Part shown: positions 58,394 to 64,000 of the stretch, in pieces
Layout of the letters: each line of letters starts with the position of its first letter
Numbering within the stretch: position 1 is the stretch's first letter
Source of the DNA: Alnus glutinosa
Taxonomy: Eukaryota; Streptophyta; Magnoliopsida; Fagales; Betulaceae
Direction: 5' to 3'
NCBI RefSeq assembly: GCF_958979055.1
Contig: NC_084894.1
Coordinates: 27,971,616-28,035,615, forward strand
DNA length: 64,000 bases
Notes under the pieces: generated by a model
Databases searched by the model: none
The model's input: only the letters and a program-made list of their open reading frames with translations
Told to the model about the DNA's origin: nothing
Made by a program: the position numbers and the translations under genes

Positions 58394-60991
58394 TCAACCG
58401 CCATGAAATATTACAATCAACGCTGCAACTAAAGCATGATCAACAAATCCGGGAAATATAGTTAGTCGAAATTTATCCCTCCTTACAAAAAGCTGCCGCA
58501 GCTTGTACATCAGACTAGTCTGCAAGAAAACTTATCCTTAAGAGTCGGACTTTATCATATATTACAAATTACAGTAAATAAAATTCTTAACTATAAATTA
58601 TGAGGCAAAAAGTACATATAACCAATCTACAACATTGCAGCAGCTAGTGGTACATGACCAATCTACATTAGGCAATTTAAAGATGCATGAAGAACATTAT
58701 CAATGATTAATTAGTATTAGCACATAGCACACTCCTAGTGTGATTCATTCTCTTAAGAATCCTAGTGAGTGTGCTGATAGACTCCCAGTTGATCAAACTT
58801 CCTAGTGAGTGTTGATAACACAACCGGTTGATAAGGATAAAGTTATCTAGAGGAGGTTTACTTGTAATTAGAATTCTATCTAAGAGTTTGTGTTAGATTA
58901 GAATACTGGAAGCTGAGGCTTATCGTGTAAACAATACTATCTTGTAATTTCTATATATACTTCAATATACACTCACTAGGAGGTTTGATCAACCAGGATT
59001 CTATCAGCATACTTACTAGGATTCTTAAGAGATTGAATCACATTAGGAGTGTGCTGTGCGCTAATAATTAGAAATAAATTCATGCATGAGAAGTTAGATG
59101 AATCTATTAAGAGATGAGCGAGACCGGTATTAATATCATTTCTGCAACACATACATATAACTTTCCCAGAAAGAGTAATGTGATTCTAGTTTGGGAGGTT
59201 CAAGAAGATACACAAAAATGGCCACAAAGGAAAAAGGCATAGTTTAAAAGTTATGTAAAGCAGAACAACAAAGAAGTCATGTAGCTTATCCACAACTTTG
59301 TTGAGCAGAGCACTGAAAGGTGTACCGAGTTTAAGTAACATATTGCTTTTGTCCAGTCATCATATGTACACAGTTGTTAGAAATCTCCATCGAAGATTAT
59401 CAAACAACATAACATCTAGACAGTACAAACAGGCACCCAATATGCACTTAAGCTTCATTAATATGATCGGCCTACATCACTTCATTGGCAAGACATAAAC
59501 TTGTAATAACCCATAAAGGGGTATGGCTAGAATAACCCTACAAAATTGTTGAGGACATAAGCATTGCAAAAGTCCCCAACTGAAGCTTTAATATAACATG
59601 TCAAGAAACTATCCACCCTTTAACATTTACATCTTTAGGTTTGGACTCAGTTATTATTTATGTATCGACCTAGGAAAAGCGCTAGCTACATTTACTCTAT
59701 TACTTCAAAAAGATTAATTAAGTTATAATTAAAGTTCCTTAGAATCACTTATAAAGTCCACTCACATAGTAAGGAACTAATATGTCTTCGTCAGGACCAC
59801 GTCATGCAGTGCTCCAGTACTATATGTTGTTACTAGATTGCTCTGATACTATTTGTAATGACTTATAGAATCCATGCACTAGCCACATCTGCGGTATCAC
59901 TTTAAAATGACTAGTCAAGTTGCAATTGAAGCTCCCTAGAATCGCTTATGAAGCACAATATCATATAGTAAAAAAGCAAAGTGGGACTTAACACCTGTTA
60001 GCTCCTTCATAATCCATCTGCTCTACATGAAAAATCATCTTCCTAATATGGGGATGGAGTGTTACAATTTACCCTTCTTACTACTACTAATTTAAAGTCT
60101 CTGGGTTTGTACCCAATTACCATTTAGTATATGTTGGTTTAGCAGTTTCAAAACGTGTATTAATCAAAATACAATTTTTAAAAATGCAGTTTGATAAAAA
60201 CAAAAAATATTGTTTGAAAAAATAGTGCTTTAAACTACCTTCATATTCCATGTCTTCAAACCTCCATTTTTCTAAGGGATACTTTCCGCGATTTTGTTAG
60301 AAAACTGGTGTGTTGCATACGAAATCACAGGGCCAAAAGCGCTCTTACTCTTCTGACTACTACAGGTTACTTAACTACTCACACTTATGCATACATACGC
60401 CGACTGAATACAGAATAAGATGACCAAAATCTGAACCCTTTTGGGATTTGCAATGCCAGTAAAGTTTAGTACATATATACCTGAGCTATTATCGCATTGC
60501 CTTTATAGATGGTGCAGGATTTCTGGAAGGCGGAACCTTTCAACTTCAACTCAGAGGCCGAGTCATCAAGGAACACCTCAAACTCGGTCTTACCCTTCCT
60601 CCGCACCCTGAATATCAAGTCCTTCTCGTCTTTGTCCCCCTTGAACCCTTCCCACGACCCATCCTACAACAAGAGATGCATAGACTCTTAAAAATGATTT
60701 TCTTTCTATAGAACAAGAGTTTCCAGGAAATATTTTATAGGGAACCAAGCAGACGCAGCGACTTACATGGTGACGATGCATGGAAATCAGAGGATTTCCT
60801 TCGGAATCGAGGAGGAGAACTCGCTTATCGGCGGAGGATTTGGAAGACTTACGGTCAACCTTGAAAACGATGTTACCGGAGGCGTCCGCGAACCCGAGAT
60901 CGCCACGTGTAAGGCCGGGATGTTTCTTGGACACGAAGAGATCGACTGGGATCTGAGCGTTCGCCGGGTACCCCGCAGCCGAATCGGCCAT
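58394..60991 (-). CDS. LURP-one-related protein, tubby C2-like (3 exons)
   Basis: 177 residues. Exons in transcript order: 60991-60767, 60663-60481, 58519-58394; all phases close and introns are GT-AG. The protein starts MADSAAGYPANAQIPVDLFV, then SKKHPGLTRGDLGFADASGN, IVFKVDR and LLLDSEGNPLISMHRHH. Exon 2 carries DGSWEGFKG, LIFRVRRKGKTEFEVFL and SCTIYKGNAIIAQ. Exon 3 gives TSLMYKL, FRLTIFPGFVDHALVAALIVIF and a short end. This is the LURP1/LOR (DUF567) fold, a 12-stranded beta barrel around a hydrophobic helix related to tubby C-terminal and phospholipid scramblase domains. Arabidopsis LURP1 is needed for basal defence against oomycetes; most LOR paralogues have no known role. Intron 2 (1961 bases) contains a foldback element. 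Confidence 0.92.
58715..59066. mobile_element. Foldback/MITE with about 96-bp terminal inverted repeats
   Basis: 352 bp in intron 2 of the LURP-one-related gene. Ends TATTAGCACATAGCACACTC and, reversed, TATTAGCGCACAGCACACTC; the arms stay about 90% identical for roughly 96 bases (to CTCCTAGTGAGTG). Flanked by ATTAG on both sides (58710-58714, 59067-59071). The 5-bp duplication plus long arms does not fit PIF/Harbinger; superfamily unassigned. Confidence 0.85.
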
Positions 60992-61106
60992 GGGTACGTT
61001 GGGGGTGATACACGCACAGAAAGAACTACGTAAATTGGTCGGATAGTAGCGATGAAAACAAAGGCTAAAAAGAGATAAGAATTACGTAATTGGGGTAGAA
61101 TCAGAT

Positions 61107-62110
61107 GCGTTTAGGTGAAATTGTTTGAAAGGTCATATGGAGGTGGAACAAAGAAAAGTTGAAAGATTCGACAAGGAAACCATCCTGAAACTGATAGGTC
61201 ACATGGAGGTGGAACAGAGAAAGTTGAAAGATGCAACAAGGAAAACATCCTGGACTTGTTTGGTAACCAAATCAAACAATTTCAATTTCCATTTCACTTC
61301 TCCCAAAAAAAATCAAATCAAAAACATTCTAACTTTTTTACATTTTTTACGTCACATCAATAATTTTTTATTACTATTCAAATAAAAAACTCACTACAAA
61401 ACAAAACTTTTTTACTTTTCTATAAAACATTCTCAAATTCTATATCACATCAATCATTTATTACTACTATTCAAATAAAACATTCAATTTTCTACAACTT
61501 ACCAAACAGCTTCCCTGTTTCAATGTTTACTATAAAACTATGGGAATAGTACAAAACAATAGATATTGGTGGGGTCCATGTGACGTGAATCCCGAGGAAT
61601 CCTAGGAACACAATTTTTATACAACTCCTCTCACATAAATGGTCTTACCTGATGCGAGAGAAGTTATGTAAAAATAATTTCTCATAGGTTCCATCCATAT
61701 GTGTTTAGGTGAAATTGTTTGAAAGGTCATATGGAGGTGGAACAAAGAAAAGTTGTAAGATTCAACAAGGAAAACATCCTGAAACTGAAAGGTCATATGG
61801 AGGTGGAACAAAGAAAGTTGAAAGATGCAACAAGGAAAACATCCTGTTTCAATGTTTACCATAAAACTATGGGAATAGTACAAAACAATAGATATCGGTG
61901 GGACTCATGTGAGGAAACTCATCACATGAATTCCGAAGAACGTTACAAACATTACTTTTACCCCCATCCCTTTCATATGGAGCGGTCTCACCTGATATAT
62001 GAGAGGAGTTGTATAAATATTGTATAAGCGGTCTCACCTGATATATGAGAGGAGTTGTGTAAATATTGTATAAAAATAATTTCTCATGGATCCCATCCAT
62101 ATGTCTTGTG
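61107..62110. repeat. 594-bp-period tandem duplication (2 copies)
   Basis: Copy A starts at 61107 and copy B at 61701 with GTGTTTAGGTGAAATTG/GCGTTTAGGTGAAATTG. Both contain two 60-70-bp sub-repeats (GGTCATATGGAGGTGGAACA ... AAGGAAAACATCCTG), then TTTCAATGTTTAC and ACTATGGGAATAGTACAAAA, and end near TTTCTCATnGnTCCCATCCA. Copy A is interrupted by a MITE (61252-61514). Copy B has an extra 45-bp tandem doublet (GCGGTCTCACCTGATATATG) at 61982-62071. Confidence 0.88.
61252..61514. mobile_element. MITE, GGACTTGTTTGG family (about 263 bp)
   Basis: Ends GGACTTGTTTGGTAA and, reversed, GGAAGCTGTTTGGTAA. It splits the string ACATCCTGTTTCAATG, which is continuous in the duplicate copy at about 61840-61855, with 2-4 bases (CCT or CTG) duplicated. 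The interior is AT-rich with two ACATCAATnATTT/TTATTACTATTCAAATAAA blocks. Confidence 0.8.
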
Positions 62111-62212
62111 TTGTATAAGTGTTGTGCAATTATGTCGTATACCGATCACAATTCTAAAACTACATATATTAAAAAAAGAAAAAAAAAATTGAATACCATT
62201 AAATAAAAAAAA

Positions 62213-62825
62213 GGGTTAAACACTTTTTTGGTCCCTGAATTTTGACAACTTTATTTTTTTAGTTCTTGAGTTTCAATTCGCATCACAGATGGTACCTCAA
62301 TTTTGAAAAAAATACCAAATTAGTACTTCAGTTAAGTTTTCCGTTCAAAAACTAACGGTTTGTCACGTATTAACATCTGAGGTTGACACGTAGCACTATA
62401 TAAAAAAAATTAAAAATTAAAAATCTTTAAAAATTAATTAAAAAATAAAAAATTGAAAAAATAAAAAAACAAGGGGCTGGCACCCCTTGACAATAAATAA
62501 ATAAATTCAAGATCATTTTTGGCCCTTGGGGTGGCCGACCACCCCCATGGTAGTTAGCCACACCCTTGTTTTTTTGGTTTTTCAAAAAAAAAATAATTTT
62601 TTAATTTTATTAATTAATTTTTAAAGATTTTTTAATTTTTAATTTATTTTTTTATATATAGTGCCACTTGTTAACCTTAAAGGTTAATACATGGCCAACC
62701 GTTAGTTTTTGAACGACTGAAGTACTAATTTTAAAACTGAAATATCATCTGTAATGCGAATTAAAACTCAAAAACTAAAAACTAAAGTTTTCAAAATTCA
62801 AGAACCAGATATGTATTTCATCCTA
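62213..62825. mobile_element. Long-TIR element, Mutator-like by structure (about 613 bp)
   Basis: Left arm (TTTTTTGGTCCCTGAATTTT, TTGAGTTTCAATTCGCAT, AAAACTAACGGTTTGTCACG) and right arm (CCGTTAGTTTTTGAACG, ATGCGAATTAAAACTCAA, CAAAATTCAAGAACCAG) form an inverted repeat of about 190 bases. The core includes CCTTGGGGTGGCCGACCACC. Long arms suggest a Mutator-type MITE; boundaries and a 9-bp duplication could not be fixed by eye. Confidence 0.7.
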
Positions 62826-64000
62826 AATAAAAATAGGTTATTGATATTCGGAGGGAGGATAAGAAAGAAAGAGAAACTGTAAAGAAGAGAAAGAAGAAAA
62901 TATAAACTTGGTGAGAATAGTTAACGTGAAGTGGAATTGATGAGAAGAGTTACTGCAAGCAGTATTCGAATCGAACTGGAGCCGGATCCGATTTCATTCG
63001 GTTTTAACCGCAATAAATGAGGAAGGTGTCAAAGTTGAGTGGATGAGCTGGCAGGTGCATGTTGCGGTGGGAGAAATGATTTTTTTCATTTATTGTTTTA
63101 GATTTGTAGGACTTACAAAGATCCACGTGTAGGTCCTATAAATTTAATGATTAATTTAAATATATATATAAAAAAAATATACATGTAGCATTTCTTTTCT
63201 CACCGAATGAGCTTATTCTACACTCATTATGACTGTGTACAAATATCATATTCCTTTTTAAAAGCTCACATATCCATGGAGCATCTGCTGATGTGAATAT
63301 CCTTTTATCAATTCCATAATTTTCATTAATCATTTTCCATTCCAATTCCATCAACCATCACAAATACATACAAAACTATAGTTCAAAAATACATTCAACA
63401 TTACAGTTGTGTAACAAAGAAGAGGCCCAAAAAAAAAAAAAAAACTCGTATTTTTATTGTTCATAGAGAAATTTTACCTAGTACAAAATATTTAAAAATC
63501 ATCACAAACCTCCCTTTTTCTTTCTTATACCTTCCATCATATCAAAGAGTTTAACGTTTGCTTTGTTTGATAAATTTATCTATTTATTATTACTTTTTTT
63601 TTTCTTCTTTTCAACACAAAAACATTAACAAACAACCTAAAATACAAAATACTTAAAACTATTTTCACCTCTATGTCGAACAAAAAACAAAAAGAACCAT
63701 CTAAAAAGCATTAACAAACCGAATCGACAGTCTGGTCAAATGGTGACCAAACCAAACCAAACCAAACCAACTTTATTTATTTTAGTTCTAAAGGGCCAAA
63801 GTTTCTTCCAAATTGTCGGAGGAATTTCTTGTCTTAGTCTATTAAACTAACATTTGTCCTTAAAGCATGTAAGTTTATTTGAGAATCACATGCTTTGAAG
63901 ACATATATCAGTTTAGTGACCCGGCTCAAAGGAAAATTGTGAAAAAAAAAAAAAAAAAGATTTTTATGGTTAATATCCAAATGTAATCATGTGCAGTGCA

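Larger units (their letters stand above)
60992..64000. other. Upstream region of the LURP-one-related gene to window end
   Basis: No further gene. Holds the 594-bp tandem duplication (61107 to about 62110), a long-TIR element (about 62213-62825), and AT-rich sequence with A/T runs and a short AACCA microsatellite near 63748-63771. The last kilobase shows nothing that I can name. Confidence 0.55.

Overview
The window reads as nuclear DNA of a woody core eudicot. The genes have introns with plant-type splice sites and the spacer is AT-rich with long (TA)n tracts. It also holds PIF/Harbinger-type MITEs, an LTR retrotransposon and plant L1-type LINE pieces. A Fagales-like genome (walnut, pecan, oak relatives) is my impression from the style of the repeats, not something I can prove. 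I see no prokaryotic, organellar or viral segment, no tRNA or rRNA gene, and no CRISPR array.

Layout. 0.6-1.8 kb: a two-exon short-chain dehydrogenase/reductase (+). 6.6-7.2 kb: an intronless wound-induced protein 1 (WUN1)-like gene (+). 8.9-15.9 kb: one complete, gene-less LTR retrotransposon (549/550-bp LTRs, 5-bp TSD, PBS and PPT) whose interior is largely two higher-order repeat arrays. 17.4-21.2 kb: a MITE cluster. 21.4-22.0 kb: a second WUN1-like gene (-) that lacks an ATG where one is expected. 26.1-30.8 kb: a seven-exon mitochondrial ribosomal protein mS29/DAP3 gene (+) with one GC-AG intron. 33.9-53.8 kb: a complete 16-exon listerin (LTN1) E3 ubiquitin ligase gene (-), with ORF1-only L1-type elements in introns 4 and 5. 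55-57.4 kb: an inverted repeat around a CCGG-rich transposon. 58.4-61.0 kb: a three-exon LURP-one-related (tubby C2-like) gene (-), followed upstream by a 594-bp tandem duplication and a long-TIR element.

The genes are not an operon or cluster in the functional sense. DAP3 (mitoribosome small subunit) and LTN1 (ribosome-associated quality control) are convergent neighbours with ribosome-related roles, which is probably chance. The two WUN1-like genes are distant tail-to-tail paralogues separated by the LTR element.

Exon boundaries were assigned by hand from reading frame, splice consensus and protein-family continuity; all phases close. LTN1 sums to 1931 codons plus stop, DAP3 to 460, the SDR to 310 and the LURP-one-related gene to 177. 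The most unusual items are the intact 726-codon ORF1-only L1-like element inside LTN1, the nested 20-bp/130-bp/280-bp repeat architecture inside the LTR element, and the probable CUG start of the second WUN1-like gene. Two internal duplications also supply paralogous 'empty sites' for MITE insertions.
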